Origin: Buttiauxella gaviniae ATCC 51604
Lineage (GTDB): Bacteria; Pseudomonadota; Gammaproteobacteria; Enterobacterales; Enterobacteriaceae
Direction: 5' to 3'
Assembly (NCBI RefSeq): GCF_001654835.1
Contig: NZ_LXEP01000031.1
Span: 372,001-436,000 of the forward strand
DNA length: 64,000 bases
The notes under the pieces were generated by a model that worked only from the letters and a program-made list of their open reading frames with translations, ran no database searches and was not told the DNA's origin. Shown here piece by piece: positions 41,961 to 51,782 of the stretch; the first letter of the stretch is position 1, and every line of letters starts with the position of its first letter. Made by a program: the position numbers and the translations under genes.

Positions 41961-41966
41961 ATTATA
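41961..41966 (-). promoter_or_regulatory. -10-like TATAAT upstream of focA
   Basis: A perfect TATAAT on the minus strand lies 45 nt before the focA start. The FNR site begins only 9 bp upstream, so its centre would be near -29, not the usual -41.5; either another -10 is used with FNR or FNR acts differently at this promoter. Confidence 0.4.
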
Positions 41967-41975
41967 GAGTAAAAT

Positions 41976-41989
41976 TTGATATGGATCAT
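41976..41989. promoter_or_regulatory. FNR site upstream of focA-pflB
   Basis: TTGATATGGATCAT matches TTGAT-N4-ATCAA at 9 of 10 positions. The centre is about 67 nt upstream of the focA ATG. FNR control of this operon is well established in E. coli. Confidence 0.75.
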
Positions 41990-42245
41990 ATCTCGCCAAG
42001 CTTATAGGCCTGAAAAAAGCAGGTGTTTAGCTATTTTTCAGTTCAGATTATTGATTTTTATGATAAAAATAAAGTTTAAAGTTTATAGTGTAATTTGATA
42101 TTTAACCTCGAAGCTCCTGTGTTTGATTAATTAGAATGGAGTATTTCAGTAATTTGGCAACATTATTTGTAGTTTCACTTAATAATATTTCACCAATATT
42201 TAACTATTGAGTCACAAGTGAAATTATTACGCTGCCAATAAATAC

Positions 42246-42297
42246 ACGGGGCGATAAAAATCGCCCCGTAATATAGCGTAAACATTATGGTTTACGC
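42246..42297 (-). terminator. Tandem hairpins downstream of ycaO
   Basis: Two stems follow ycaO. GCGTAAAC / GTTTACGC (8 bp, 42276-42297) comes first on the minus strand; ACGGGGCGAT / ATCGCCCCGT (10 bp, AAAA/UUUU loop, 42246-42269) comes second. The second is followed by GTATTTATT. They should insulate the focA-pfl promoters from ycaO. Confidence 0.7.
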
Positions 42298-42321
42298 ACC
42301 TTTGAGTTTCTTTTTGTTACT

Positions 42322-44079
42322 TTATTTCCAAAATGCCGCTTTTGCGCGTTGCAATTTTTCATACGCGCTTAACAGCGCCTGATGAGCAGGGAAGGCTTTT
42401 AAATCGCTATCTACAGCTTGCAGGCCATAGAATGCAGCTTCGCCACTCAGGGCAGCACTCGCCGCTTCAACAGTTTCTGCACCGTACATGCGTACGAAGG
42501 CATTCAGGTATTGCAGCGGCTGGCGGTCTTCTTCCATTGCCAAAAGCAGTAATGTTTGCAGGCAGCGGTAATAGTTTGCACGTTCGGCGCTGAAAATAGA
42601 CGCATTGAATTCCATTGTCCATTCAGTCCAGATAAGCGCTTGTTCGGTATCGCCGCCAGCCAGAGCCAGCATGGCTTTTAACTCGCCAATACGCAGCGTG
42701 TACCAACCGTTATCTTTACCTGTCGCCAGACCCAGCAATTCGCGCACACGGGTGAAGTCATCGTGGCCTTCTTCATCTAACTGAGAAATCAGGCCCAGAT
42801 AATCTTGTTTCTCCCACTCGCTACCCGGCAGAGCCAAAATCGTATCGCGCAGGTGATAGCCCATATTGTTGTTTGCGAGCAGCAGGTCTTCAGCCGGGTA
42901 AATATCGGACATGCCTGGCACGATGATGCGGCAAGCATAAACATCCAGATGCTGATAATCAGCGATGTAGACTTCCTGGTCTTCTGCATCAAAAATTGCC
43001 ATCAACGTGGCGAACTCTTCTTCTGTTGTGCCGGAGAAGCTCCAGTCAACAAATGGATAGTCAGCATCTTGCTTGAACATATCCCAGGAGATCAGACCGC
43101 TGGAATCAATGAAGTGAGTTTCCAGGTTTGCATGCTCAGCCACTTCTTCGTCGTCAAAGGTTGGTGGAGTAAACACATCCAGGTCTTTCAGACCGCGGCC
43201 CTGAAGCAGTTCTGTCACGGTACGTTCCAGCGCAACACCAAAATCAGGGTGAGCACCAAACGATGCAAAGCAAGTGCCGTTAGCTGGGTTGAACAATACC
43301 ACACAGATAACGGGGTATTTGCCGCCTAATGAACCGTCATACGCGAAGATTGGGAAACCTTCGGCTTCAAGGGTAGCAATTGACTCAACCACGCCCGGAT
43401 AACGAGCCAGCACTTCTTGTGGAATTTCTGGCAGGCTGATGCTTTCGGCAATAATACGGTTCTTGATGTGGCGCTCGAACACTTCGGAAAGTGCCTGAAC
43501 GCGCGCTTCATTGGCAGTGTTACCTGCGGACATTCCGTTTGATACGTACAGGTTGCCGATAATGTTCATCGGAATGTAAACGGTTTCTTGATCTGACTGG
43601 CGGGTGAATGGCAGCGCGCAAATCCCACGCTCTTCATTACCTGATTGCAGGTCGATAAGCATACCTGCAGTCACTTCGTTTTCTGGATCGTAAAACGCGC
43701 GCAGGCGATCGTCGAGAATACCTTCCGGCAGTTGCTCATCTTCTGGGATTGGGAACCACTTCTCGTTTGGATAATGCACAAATGGGCCATTAGCGATGGT
43801 TTTGCCCAACCAGAAATCAGCAAAGAAATAGTTAGTCGAGAGACGTTCGAAATATTCACCCAGTGCTGAAGCTAAAGCAGCTTTTTTAGTTGCACCTTTA
43901 CCATTGGTAAAGCACAGCGCGCTGTCTTTATCACGGATATGCACTGACCAGACGTTCGGTACAGGGTTTAACCAGGAGGCTTCTTCTATATTAAAGCCAA
44001 GATCGGCGAGTTTGGTCTGAAAGCGAGCGATGGAGTCTTCCAGAGCGGCATCTTTGCCAGGAATAAAGGTTTGAGTCAT
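42322..44079 (-). CDS. ycaO: YcaO-domain protein, ribosomal S12 methylthiotransferase accessory factor
   Basis: YcaO (585 aa; E. coli 586) is the founding YcaO protein, an ATP-binding enzyme whose relatives make azolines and thioamides in peptides. In E. coli it enhances RimO beta-methylthiolation of ribosomal protein S12. The N-terminal two-thirds is the YcaO fold, with acidic ATP/Mg-binding residues including ALASALGEYFERLS near residue 69 and EARVQALSEVFERH near residue 190. The C-terminal third is helical and TPR-like. No precursor peptide or azoline partner is encoded nearby, so this is the housekeeping form. Confidence 0.95.
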   Translation of the reverse strand: MTQTFIPGKDAALEDSIARFQTKLADLGFNIEEASWLNPVPNVWSVHIRDKDSALCFTNGKGATKKAALASALGEYFERLSTNYFFADFWLGKTIANGPFVHYPNEKWFPIPEDEQLPEGILDDRLRAFYDPENEVTAGMLIDLQSGNEERGICALPFTRQSDQETVYIPMNIIGNLYVSNGMSAGNTANEARVQALSEVFERHIKNRIIAESISLPEIPQEVLARYPGVVESIATLEAEGFPIFAYDGSLGGKYPVICVVLFNPANGTCFASFGAHPDFGVALERTVTELLQGRGLKDLDVFTPPTFDDEEVAEHANLETHFIDSSGLISWDMFKQDADYPFVDWSFSGTTEEEFATLMAIFDAEDQEVYIADYQHLDVYACRIIVPGMSDIYPAEDLLLANNNMGYHLRDTILALPGSEWEKQDYLGLISQLDEEGHDDFTRVRELLGLATGKDNGWYTLRIGELKAMLALAGGDTEQALIWTEWTMEFNASIFSAERANYYRCLQTLLLLAMEEDRQPLQYLNAFVRMYGAETVEAASAALSGEAAFYGLQAVDSDLKAFPAHQALLSAYEKLQRAKAAFWK

Positions 44080-44217
44080 GAGGTTTCACTTTTGTCGTAC
44101 GCAAAGCGCGCAATGATACGGGTTTTAGCAGACTGACGCCATCGTCAGCAGCATGCAGGCGGTTCTAGCATAACAGGCTATGCTTATTGTCAGTAACCTA
44201 CTGTTATGGCGGTATAA

Positions 44218-44910
44218 ATGAAGTCCTTTGATCTCCAGCGGATGGCATTAAATGACGTTCCCCTCGATTTTCTTTGGGAAGTCGCTTTACGCAGTCTCTA
44301 CACCTTTATATTGGTATTTCTATTTTTGAAGATAACGGGGCGGCGCGGTGTTCGGCAGATGTCGCTATTTGAAGTATTGATCATTCTGACACTCGGCTCT
44401 GCGGCAGGCGATGTGGCGTTTTATCATGATGTCCCCATGTTGCCCGTCTTGATTGTGTTCGTCACGCTGGGGCTGCTTTATCGCCTGGTGATGTGGTTGA
44501 TGAGCCACAGCGAAAAACTTGAAAACCTGCTTGAAGGCAAACCTTCGGTTCTGATTGAAGAAGGCGAGTTTGCCTGGGAAAAAATGAAGTCGCAAAACAT
44601 GACTGAATTTGAGTTCTTTATGGAACTACGATTGGTGGGTGTTGAACATCTTGGGCAGGTACGGCTAGCCATACTGGAAACTAACGGTCAAATCAGCGTC
44701 TACTTTTTCCCCGATAAACTCGTCAGGCCGGGGTTACCTATTTTACCCGAACCCTGCTGCGAACGGTTTCTTAAAGTCCCTGAAGATGCAGATTACGCCT
44801 GTATTCACTGCAGCGAAGTGGTGACACTTAATGCCGGGGATGAAACGCCTTGCCCACGTTGTGAACACAAGTTCTGGGTCAAAGCCTGTACCGCCACGCG
44901 AGTGACGTGA
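44218..44910 (+). CDS. ycaP: DUF421 inner-membrane protein YcaP
   Basis: YcaP (230 aa) belongs to the DUF421/YetF-like family. Three hydrophobic helices lie in the first 95 residues (LRSLYTFILVFLFLKITG begins the first), followed by a cytoplasmic domain with the family stretch EGKPSVLIEEGEF. The C-terminus has four cysteines arranged CIHC and CPRC, which look like a small zinc ribbon. The function is unknown. It diverges from ycaO with a 138-nt spacer and is followed by serC with its own promoter region. Confidence 0.88.
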   Translation: MKSFDLQRMALNDVPLDFLWEVALRSLYTFILVFLFLKITGRRGVRQMSLFEVLIILTLGSAAGDVAFYHDVPMLPVLIVFVTLGLLYRLVMWLMSHSEKLENLLEGKPSVLIEEGEFAWEKMKSQNMTEFEFFMELRLVGVEHLGQVRLAILETNGQISVYFFPDKLVRPGLPILPEPCCERFLKVPEDADYACIHCSEVVTLNAGDETPCPRCEHKFWVKACTATRVT

Positions 44911-44956
44911 CGGGCGGTTATCGGGCATTTAATTCAGCCACTAGTTGATTATGTTG

Positions 44957-44972
44957 TGTGATTTTGCGCACA
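44957..44972. promoter_or_regulatory. CRP-like site upstream of serC-aroA
   Basis: TGTGATTTTGCGCACA matches TGTGA-N6-TCACA at 9 of 10 positions, about 100 nt upstream of serC. In E. coli CRP-cAMP lowers and Lrp raises serC-aroA transcription. Confidence 0.5.
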
Positions 44973-45070
44973 TTACCCAGCCATGCCTGATTAACCGTTG
45001 CAGCCTCTGCATCTGAGTGATAAAACCGATAGCGTGATAAAACTTATTGCTTTAAGCGTGGTGAGGGGAA

Positions 45071-46156
45071 ATGGCTCAGGTATACAATTTTAGTTCCGGC
45101 CCGGCAATGCTGCCGGCTGAAGTGCTTCGTCGTGCGCAACTTGAACTCTGCGACTGGCAAGGCTTAGGCACCTCCGTAATGGAGATTAGCCATCGTGGTA
45201 AAGAGTTTATTGAGGTCGCTGAAGAAGCTGAAAAAGATTTTCGTGATCTCCTGCAAATCCCCTCAAACTACAAAGTTTTGTTCTGTCACGGCGGTGGTCG
45301 CGGCCAATTTGCTGGTGTACCGTTAAACCTGCTGGGCGACAAAACTACCGCTGATTATGTTGATGGCGGTTACTGGGCGAGCAGTGCTGTAAAAGAAGCT
45401 CATAAATACTGCACTCCGAATGTTATTGATGCCAAAGTTACCATCGACGGCCTGCGTGCCATCAAACCGATGAGCGAGTGGCAGGTTTCTGAAAACAGTG
45501 CCTACCTGCACTATTGCCCGAATGAAACTATTGACGGTATCGCGACTCATGAAACGCCGAATTTCGGCGATAAAGTCGTGGTAGCTGACTACTCATCCTC
45601 TATTTTGTCGCATCCAATGGATGTCAGCCGCTTTGGTGTGATTTACGCAGGCGCGCAGAAAAACATTGGTCCTGCGGGTTTGACGTTAGTTATTGTGCGT
45701 GAAGATTTGCTCGGCAAGGCGCATAAAGCGTGTCCGTCAATTCTTGACTACACCGTGCTAAACGAAAACGACTCCATGTTTAACACCCCACCTACGTTTG
45801 CCTGGTATCTTTCCGGCCTGGTATTTAAGTGGCTGAAAGAGCAGGGTGGCGTCGAAGTAATGGACAAAATCAACAAAGCAAAAGCTGAGTTGTTATATGG
45901 TGTTATCGATAAAAGCGACTTCTACCGTAACGATGTTGCTTCAGCTAACCGTTCGCGCATGAACATTCCGTTCCAGTTAGCTGATAGCGCACTTGATAAA
46001 GTCTTCCTGGAAGAGTCGTTTGCCGCTGGTCTGCATGCATTGAAGGGCCACCGTGTTGTGGGTGGAATGCGCGCATCCATCTACAATGCGATGCCGCTCG
46101 AAGGCGTACAAGCGTTAACCAATTTTATGGTCGACTTCGAACGTCGCCACGGTTAA
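45071..46156 (+). CDS. serC: Phosphoserine/phosphohydroxythreonine aminotransferase
   Basis: SerC (361 aa) is a PLP class V aminotransferase acting in serine biosynthesis (3-phosphohydroxypyruvate to phosphoserine) and pyridoxal phosphate biosynthesis. The PLP lysine is K197 in [11 protein letters not shown]. The N-terminal [10 protein letters not shown] and the HGGGRGQF phosphate-binding loop (residues 73-80) are typical. A strong SD (GAGGGG) precedes the ATG. It is followed by a terminator and aroA, the usual serC-aroA operon with partial termination between the genes. Confidence 0.98.
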   Translation: MAQVYNFSSGPAMLPAEVLRRAQLELCDWQGLGTSVMEISHRGKEFIEVAEEAEKDFRDLLQIPSNYKVLFCHGGGRGQFAGVPLNLLGDKTTADYVDGGYWASSAVKEAHKYCTPNVIDAKVTIDGLRAIKPMSEWQVSENSAYLHYCPNETIDGIATHETPNFGDKVVVADYSSSILSHPMDVSRFGVIYAGAQKNIGPAGLTLVIVREDLLGKAHKACPSILDYTVLNENDSMFNTPPTFAWYLSGLVFKWLKEQGGVEVMDKINKAKAELLYGVIDKSDFYRNDVASANRSRMNIPFQLADSALDKVFLEESFAAGLHALKGHRVVGGMRASIYNAMPLEGVQALTNFMVDFERRHG

Positions 46157-46176
46157 TCGTTGCTCGTTGTTATTCT

Positions 46177-46204
46177 CCCCGCGACTTGCTTCGCGGGGTT
46201 TTTA
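46177..46204 (+). terminator. Intercistronic terminator serC-aroA
   Basis: CCCCGCGA / TCGCGGGG (8-bp stem, 6-nt loop) followed by TTTTT lies 20 nt after serC and ends 28 nt before aroA. It should lower aroA expression relative to serC. Confidence 0.9.
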
Positions 46205-46232
46205 TTCTGTTTGAGTTGAGAGTATTTTCCCC

Positions 46233-47519
46233 ATGCTGGAATCCCTGACGTTACAACCCATCGCCCTTGTCGACGGCACAATTAATCTTCCTGGTTCAAA
46301 AAGTGTCTCTAACCGAGCTCTGTTGCTGGCAGCGCTGGCTAATGGCACCACTGAACTGACTAATTTGCTGGATAGCGACGATGTGCGTCATATGCTTAAC
46401 GCGCTGAAAGCACTGGGCGTGAGCTATACGCTTTCTGCTGACCGCACGCGTTGCGAAGTGACTGGCATGGGTGGTCCACTGCAAGCGTCAGGCGAGCTGG
46501 AACTGTTCTTAGGAAACGCAGGTACGGCGATGCGTCCACTGGCGGCGGCACTGTGTCTGGGCAGCAATAACATCGTGCTGACGGGTGAACCGCGCATGAA
46601 AGAACGTCCAATTGGTCATCTGGTTGATGCATTACGTCAGGGTGGTGCTCAGATTGATTATCTGGAGCAGGAGAATTACCCGCCGCTGCGTTTGCGTGGC
46701 GGTTTTAGCGGCGGCCAGGTTTCGGTTGATGGTAGTGTATCCAGCCAGTTCCTGACGGCGCTGTTAATGACTGCTCCACTGGCGGCAAGCGACACCGAAA
46801 TCACCATTAAAGGTGAGCTGGTATCGAAACCGTATATCGATATCACCCTACACCTGATGAAAACTTTTGGTGTAGAAGTCGAAAACCGTGATTACCGCAG
46901 CTTTGTTATTCGTGGCGGCCAGCAGTACATTTCACCGGGCGCGTATCTGGTGGAAGGCGATGCCTCTTCTGCTTCTTACTTCCTCGCGGCTGGTGCAATT
47001 AAAGGCGGTACGGTAAAAGTCACGGGTATTGGCCGTAACAGCGTACAAGGCGATATCCGCTTTGCTGATGTGCTGGAAAAAATGGGTGCAAAAATTACCT
47101 GGGGCGATGATTTCATCTCCTGTGAGCGCGGGGAACTTAACGCCATTGATATGGATATGAACCATATTCCAGATGCTGCGATGACAATCGCAACGGCGGC
47201 CTTGTTTGCCAGAGGCACTACCACGCTGCGTAATATTTATAACTGGCGTGTGAAAGAGACTGACCGCCTGAGCGCGATGGCAACAGAGTTGCGTAAAGTC
47301 GGAGCGGTGGTGGAAGAGGGCGAAGATTACATTACTGTGACGCCACCTGCTCAGCTCCAAGTTGCTGAAATCGGCACTTATAACGATCACCGTATGGCGA
47401 TGTGTTTCTCGCTGGTGGCGTTGTCAGACACACCAGTAACTATCCTTGACCCGAAATGTACCGCGAAAACTTTTCCGGACTATTTTGAGCAGTTAGCGCG
47501 TATTAGCACCCTCAAGTAA
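46233..47519 (+). CDS. aroA: 3-phosphoshikimate 1-carboxyvinyltransferase (EPSP synthase)
   Basis: AroA (428 aa; E. coli 427) condenses PEP with shikimate-3-phosphate in chorismate synthesis. GSKSVSNR (residues 21-28) holds the substrate lysine K23. [10 protein letters not shown] (residues 93-102) is the class I motif with glycine 97 (E. coli G96), the glyphosate-sensitive form. The DGSVSSQ phosphate-binding part and the C-terminal [12 protein letters not shown] and DHRMAM are intact. One residue longer than E. coli at the N-terminus (MLESL against MESL). Confidence 0.98.
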   Translation: MLESLTLQPIALVDGTINLPGSKSVSNRALLLAALANGTTELTNLLDSDDVRHMLNALKALGVSYTLSADRTRCEVTGMGGPLQASGELELFLGNAGTAMRPLAAALCLGSNNIVLTGEPRMKERPIGHLVDALRQGGAQIDYLEQENYPPLRLRGGFSGGQVSVDGSVSSQFLTALLMTAPLAASDTEITIKGELVSKPYIDITLHLMKTFGVEVENRDYRSFVIRGGQQYISPGAYLVEGDASSASYFLAAGAIKGGTVKVTGIGRNSVQGDIRFADVLEKMGAKITWGDDFISCERGELNAIDMDMNHIPDAAMTIATAALFARGTTTLRNIYNWRVKETDRLSAMATELRKVGAVVEEGEDYITVTPPAQLQVAEIGTYNDHRMAMCFSLVALSDTPVTILDPKCTAKTFPDYFEQLARISTLK

Positions 47520-47704
47520 TGCACCACCATTTGCTCCGGTAACGTTGAGTGCCGGAGTAAATTCTCAATATCCCGCATAAGATCAACTCCGTTTTCGTAC
47601 CTCCGCTTTTATTGCACCTGCTTGTACCACTGTTAATCTCACGTCCGATTTGATCAACAAATCGATGATTTGTTTCATGTATAGCTCATCAACGGAAGAT
47701 AACT

Positions 47705-48463
47705 ATGAAGACTTTCAAAAAGGTAGTATTGGCAGTGTTAATGGTGGGATCTTTGGTAGCGTGTAAGAACATGAATGGCGATAAACTGGTATCGTCCGGA
47801 ATGTCGGCCTTCAAAGCCGCAACACTCAGCGATGCGGATGTTAAGGCAGTGGCAAACCAGTCCTGTAAACAAGCAGATAGTGAAAACCAACTCGCGGGTA
47901 AATCCAGCAAATATGCCAAACGCTTGAACAAAATTGCCAAGGCCCTTGGGGATCAGGTCGACGGTACACCAGTAAATTATAAAGTGTATTTGACCAGCGA
48001 TATAAATGCCTGGGCGATGGCCAACGGCTGTGTACGTGTCTACAGCGGCTTAATGGACATGATGACCGATAACGAAGTTGAAGGTGTTCTTGGTCATGAA
48101 ATGGGTCACGTAGCCTTGGGTCATTCAAAGGAAAAACTGCAAACAGCCTATGCCACTATGGCGGCCAAGGACGCAGTTTCTGCAACCAGCGGAGTGGCAT
48201 CACAGTTATCTCAGTCACAACTTGGTGATTTAGCCGAAGCGGCGGTTAATGCGACGTTCTCGCGCAGTGAAGAGTCAGAGGCTGATGATTTCTCATATGA
48301 TCTCCTAAAAAAACGCAAAATCAATACTCAAGGACTGGCAAGCAGTTTTGCTAAGCTTGCAACGCTTGATGGTGGTACATCGAAGTCTATGTTTGATTCA
48401 CATCCACCATCAGCTGAACGTGCGCAAAATGTCCGTGACCGCATAGCAGCAGATAAAAAATAA
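47705..48463 (+). CDS. ycaL: M48-family metalloprotease lipoprotein YcaL
   Basis: This 252-residue protein has a lipoprotein signal (MKTFKKVVLAVLMVGSLVAC, lipidation at C20 in LVAC), so it should be anchored on the periplasmic side, probably in the outer membrane. The zinc-metalloprotease motif HEMGH is at residues 131-135, and a downstream ESEAD supplies the third ligand. E. coli YcaL degrades stalled LptD assembly intermediates at the Bam complex. Gene order aroA-ycaL-cmk is as in E. coli. The N-terminal 60 residues differ from those of E. coli but the protease domain is well conserved. Confidence 0.92.
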   Translation: MKTFKKVVLAVLMVGSLVACKNMNGDKLVSSGMSAFKAATLSDADVKAVANQSCKQADSENQLAGKSSKYAKRLNKIAKALGDQVDGTPVNYKVYLTSDINAWAMANGCVRVYSGLMDMMTDNEVEGVLGHEMGHVALGHSKEKLQTAYATMAAKDAVSATSGVASQLSQSQLGDLAEAAVNATFSRSEESEADDFSYDLLKKRKINTQGLASSFAKLATLDGGTSKSMFDSHPPSAERAQNVRDRIAADKK

Positions 48464-48480
48464 ACTACCTCTCTGAATTT

Positions 48481-48502
48481 GGGGCTGGTTTTTTCCAGCC
48501 CC
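48481..48502. terminator. Hairpin downstream of ycaL
   Basis: GGGGCTGG / CCAGCCCC is a perfect 8-bp stem around a T6 loop, 17 nt after the ycaL stop. There is no T-run after the stem, so efficiency is uncertain. Confidence 0.55.
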
Positions 48503-48642
48503 ACCTCAAGTTGCGCAATTCTTCTACACTCAGCCTCATTAACTACGATAATTGGCAGGAAAGATAACGGTCAGTAATCTGGCGGCGTATAATATGCGGC
48601 GTTGATATTTTAGATCCGCAATTCCAGCGAGAGGAGAGTACG

Positions 48643-49329
48643 ATGACGGCACCCGCCCCGGTAATAACGATTGATGGCCCAAGCGGCGCAGGAAAAGGCA
48701 CGCTTTGTAAGGCCATGGCGGAAGCGTTGCAATGGCATCTTCTTGATTCTGGAGCCATTTATCGAGTTCTGGCATTAGCGGCTTTGCATCACCAGGTTGA
48801 CGTTACATCTGAAGATGCCCTGGTTCCACTGGCGGCACATCTTGATGTGCGCTTTGTTGCCAACAATGGCGAGCTGGAAGTCATTCTTGAAGGAGAAGAC
48901 GTCAGCGCGGAAATCCGTACGCAGGACGTGGCAAATGCAGCTTCTCAGGTTGCCGCTTTTCCTCGTGTACGTGAGGCGTTGTTACGCCGTCAGCGTGCGT
49001 TCAGAGAGGCTCCTGGCCTGATTGCTGATGGACGTGATATGGGAACAGTCGTTTTCCCTGATGCACCGGTAAAAATCTTCCTTGATGCCTCATCTGAAGA
49101 GCGTGCCCAAAGGCGTATGCTGCAGTTGCAGGAGAAGGGCTTTAGTGTTAACTTTGAGCGCCTTTTGGCAGAAATTAAAGAACGTGATGATCGTGACCGT
49201 AACCGTGCAGTAGCACCGTTAGTGCCAGCCGCAGATGCGTTGGTGCTGGATTCAACCAGCATGTCAATTGACGAAGTCATCAAACAAGCGCTGACATACG
49301 CGCAGAAAATTTTAACACCAGCTCAATAG
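48643..49329 (+). CDS. cmk: Cytidylate kinase
   Basis: Cmk (228 aa; E. coli 227) phosphorylates CMP and dCMP with ATP. The P-loop GPSGAGKGT is at residues 12-20. The NMP-binding insert specific to the bacterial CMP kinases covers about residues 60-105, and [13 protein letters not shown] carries the CMP-contacting arginine and aspartate. The ATG has GAGAGGAGA upstream. rpsA follows at 195 nt; in E. coli some rpsA mRNA starts within or before cmk. Confidence 0.98.
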   Translation: MTAPAPVITIDGPSGAGKGTLCKAMAEALQWHLLDSGAIYRVLALAALHHQVDVTSEDALVPLAAHLDVRFVANNGELEVILEGEDVSAEIRTQDVANAASQVAAFPRVREALLRRQRAFREAPGLIADGRDMGTVVFPDAPVKIFLDASSEERAQRRMLQLQEKGFSVNFERLLAEIKERDDRDRNRAVAPLVPAADALVLDSTSMSIDEVIKQALTYAQKILTPAQ

Positions 49330-49524
49330 TCAATATTGTGCTGGTGTCTGTTTTGTCATATTTGTCATGATATTGCCATAGTGGTATCCTGACATATCGG
49401 GTAGATTTTTACCCCTGTAACCTAAACCCTGTCGGCATGGAGCCAATGGCGGGGTATGTGAAACAACCCCATTCGGCGGGATGCTAAATGGACGTTAAAC
49501 TAAAGAACCTTGAAGATTAACAAC
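49330..49524 (+). promoter_or_regulatory. rpsA promoter and translational leader
   Basis: The 195-nt spacer contains GC-rich, fold-prone sequence (49425-49490) and then an A-rich stretch directly before the start. No SD better than GAAG precedes the ATG. E. coli rpsA has a structured, SD-poor initiation region that S1 binds to repress itself, and this leader has the same character. Individual hairpins were not resolved by eye with certainty. Confidence 0.5.
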
Positions 49525-51201
49525 ATGACTGAATCTTTCGCTCAACTCTTTGAAGAATCCCTTAAAACAATCGAAACCCGTCCGGGTTCCATCGTTCGCG
49601 GTGTTGTAGTTTCTATCGATAAAGACGTAGTACTGGTTGACGCCGGTCTGAAATCTGAATCTGCAATTCCGATTGAGCAGTTCAAAAATGCTGCTGGCGA
49701 ACTGGAAATCCAGGTTGGTGACGAAGTTGATGTTGCTCTGGACGCTGTTGAAGATGGCTTTGGCGAAACTCTGCTGTCCCGTGAAAAAGCTAAGCGTCAC
49801 GAAGCTTGGATCACGCTGGAAAAAGCTTACGAAGAAGCTGAAACTGTGGTCGGTATCATCAACGGCAAAGTTAAGGGTGGCTTCACTGTAGAGCTGAACG
49901 GTATTCGTGCGTTCCTGCCAGGTTCACTGGTAGATGTTCGTCCGGTACGTGACACTCTGCACCTGGAAGGCAAAGAGCTTGAGTTCAAAGTCATCAAGCT
50001 GGACCAGAAGCGTAACAACGTTGTTGTTTCTCGTCGTGCAGTTATCGAATCCGAAAACAGCGCAGAACGTGATCAACTGCTGGAAAACCTGCAAGAAGGC
50101 ATGGAAGTTAAAGGTATCGTTAAGAACCTTACTGACTACGGTGCATTCGTTGATCTGGGCGGCGTTGACGGCCTGCTGCACATCACTGATATGGCATGGA
50201 AACGCGTTAAGCATCCAAGCGAAATCGTGAATGTTGGCGATGAAATTACCGTTAAAGTACTGAAGTTCGACCGTGAGCGTACTCGTGTGTCTCTGGGTCT
50301 GAAACAACTGGGCGAAGATCCATGGGTCGCAATCGCTAAGCGTTATCCAGAAGGTACCAAACTGACTGGTCGCGTGACTAACCTGACTGATTACGGCTGC
50401 TTCGTAGAAATCGAAGAAGGCGTTGAAGGCCTGGTTCACGTTTCCGAAATGGATTGGACCAACAAAAACATCCACCCATCCAAAGTTGTTAACGTTGGTG
50501 ATGTAGTGGAAGTTATGGTTCTGGATATCGACGAAGAACGTCGTCGTATCTCCCTGGGTCTGAAGCAGTGCAAATCTAACCCATGGCAGCTGTTCGCTGA
50601 AACCCACAACAAGGGCGACCGCGTTGAAGGTAAAATCAAGTCTATCACTGACTTCGGTATCTTCATCGGCCTGGACGGTGGCATCGACGGCCTGGTTCAC
50701 CTGTCTGATATCTCCTGGAACGTTGCAGGCGAAGAAGCAGTTCGTGAATACAAGAAAGGCGACGAAATCGCGGCTGTGGTTCTGCAAGTTGACGCAGAAC
50801 GTGAGCGTATCTCCCTGGGTGTTAAACAACTCGCAGAAGATCCGTTCAACAACTACGTTGCACTGAACAAGAAAGGTACTATCGTTACTGGTAAAGTAAC
50901 AGCAGTTGACGCGAAAGGTGCTACAGTTGAATTAGCAGATGGCGTAGAAGGCTACCTGCGTGCTTCTGAAGCTTCCCGTGACCGCGTTGAAGATGCAACT
51001 CTGGTTCTGAGCGTAGGCGACGACGTTGAAGCTAAATTCACCGGCGTTGACCGTAAAAACCGTGTTGTGAGCCTGTCTGTTCGTGCTAAAGACGAAGCTG
51101 ACGAGAAAGATGCAATCGCTACTGTTAACAACAAACAGGAAGATGCACCGAACTTCTCTAACGCTATGGCTGAAGCATTCAAAGCAGCTAAAGGCGAGTA
51201 A
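49525..51201 (+). CDS. rpsA: 30S ribosomal protein S1
   Basis: S1 (558 aa; E. coli 557) binds mRNA on the 30S subunit and is needed for initiation on structured leaders. Six S1/OB repeats follow one another. Repeats 1 and 2 serve ribosome binding; repeats 3 to 6 (each with a [16 protein letters not shown]-like strand and an ISLGLKQ-like end) bind RNA. A frame opening 5 codons earlier at 49510 is possible, but the ATG at 49525 ([12 protein letters not shown]) is the family start. Codon bias is that of a highly expressed gene. Confidence 0.98.
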   Translation: MTESFAQLFEESLKTIETRPGSIVRGVVVSIDKDVVLVDAGLKSESAIPIEQFKNAAGELEIQVGDEVDVALDAVEDGFGETLLSREKAKRHEAWITLEKAYEEAETVVGIINGKVKGGFTVELNGIRAFLPGSLVDVRPVRDTLHLEGKELEFKVIKLDQKRNNVVVSRRAVIESENSAERDQLLENLQEGMEVKGIVKNLTDYGAFVDLGGVDGLLHITDMAWKRVKHPSEIVNVGDEITVKVLKFDRERTRVSLGLKQLGEDPWVAIAKRYPEGTKLTGRVTNLTDYGCFVEIEEGVEGLVHVSEMDWTNKNIHPSKVVNVGDVVEVMVLDIDEERRRISLGLKQCKSNPWQLFAETHNKGDRVEGKIKSITDFGIFIGLDGGIDGLVHLSDISWNVAGEEAVREYKKGDEIAAVVLQVDAERERISLGVKQLAEDPFNNYVALNKKGTIVTGKVTAVDAKGATVELADGVEGYLRASEASRDRVEDATLVLSVGDDVEAKFTGVDRKNRVVSLSVRAKDEADEKDAIATVNNKQEDAPNFSNAMAEAFKAAKGE

Positions 51202-51220
51202 TCGTCCGAGCACTAAATCA

Positions 51221-51242
51221 GGGCGGCTACGGCCGCCCTTGT
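51221..51242 (+). terminator. Hairpin between rpsA and ihfB
   Basis: GGGCGGC / GCCGCCC (7 bp, 4-nt loop) followed by TTGTT lies 19 nt after rpsA. Probably the main rpsA terminator, leaving ihfB partly on its own promoter. Confidence 0.8.
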
Positions 51243-51291
51243 TCGATTGATAGGTGTAAGTTAATTTTCCTGAAAGGAAACCGGAGGAATC

Positions 51292-51579
51292 ATGACCAAG
51301 TCAGAATTGATAGAAAGACTTGCAACTCAGCAATCTCACATCCCGGCGAAAGCTGTAGAAGATGCAGTTAAAGAGATGCTGGAGCATATGGCCTCTACTC
51401 TCGCCCAAGGTGAGCGTATTGAAATCCGGGGTTTCGGCAGTTTTTCCTTACACTATCGCGCACCTCGCACCGGACGTAACCCTAAAACTGGCGATAAAGT
51501 GGATCTGGAAGGCAAATACGTTCCGCACTTTAAACCAGGTAAAGAATTACGTGACCGCGCCAACATTTACGGCAATTAA
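51292..51579 (+). CDS. ihfB: Integration host factor subunit beta
   Basis: IHF-beta (95 aa; E. coli 94) forms a heterodimer with IHF-alpha and bends DNA sharply at specific sites in replication, recombination and transcription (including E. coli pfl). The DNABII signature [22 protein letters not shown] covers about residues 42-63, with the intercalating proline P64 region. The only oddity is one extra asparagine at the C-terminus. It has a strong SD (GGAGGA) and is followed by a strong terminator. Confidence 0.98.
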   Translation: MTKSELIERLATQQSHIPAKAVEDAVKEMLEHMASTLAQGERIEIRGFGSFSLHYRAPRTGRNPKTGDKVDLEGKYVPHFKPGKELRDRANIYGN

Positions 51580-51601
51580 ATCTTCGGATTTGATTCTTAA
51601 G

Positions 51602-51628
51602 AACGGCACCTTCGGGTGCCGTTTTTTT
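51602..51628 (+). terminator. Rho-independent terminator of ihfB
   Basis: AACGGCACC / GGTGCCGTT (9-bp stem) with a TTCG tetraloop runs into seven Ts, 23 nt after the ihfB stop. Confidence 0.96.
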
Positions 51629-51782
51629 ATATCTGAATGGGCTGTTTTCGAGGCCACTCGCAAAACTCTGTAATATTTTTTCATCCAGCATTAAAGCTCT
51701 GGAACCCTTCTCGTAGAGTTAAGAACCCCCTACAGACGCCAATACCAGGATGCCTCAAACTCCTTGTAACAAGGAGGTGCAT

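Larger units (their letters stand above)
41916..42245 (-). other. Regulatory region of focA-pflBA
   Basis: This AT-rich spacer between focA and ycaO (both minus strand) holds an FNR site (41976-41989), a TATAAT (41961-41966) just downstream, and a weaker FNR-like sequence (42051-42064, TTGAT with a 3/5 second half). E. coli focA-pfl has several promoters with FNR, ArcA, IHF and NarL input. No ORF is supported. Confidence 0.55.

Noticed and set aside
42322-44079. YcaO as part of a RiPP (azoline or thioamide) cluster
   Set aside because: The neighbours are focA and ycaP with no precursor peptide, dehydrogenase or E1-like partner, and length and context are those of the housekeeping enteric YcaO.
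49924-50829. 301-codon open frame antisense to rpsA
   Set aside because: Same cause as at pflB: biased codons of a ribosomal-protein gene. The peptide shows a repetitive pattern that mirrors the S1 repeats rather than an independent protein.
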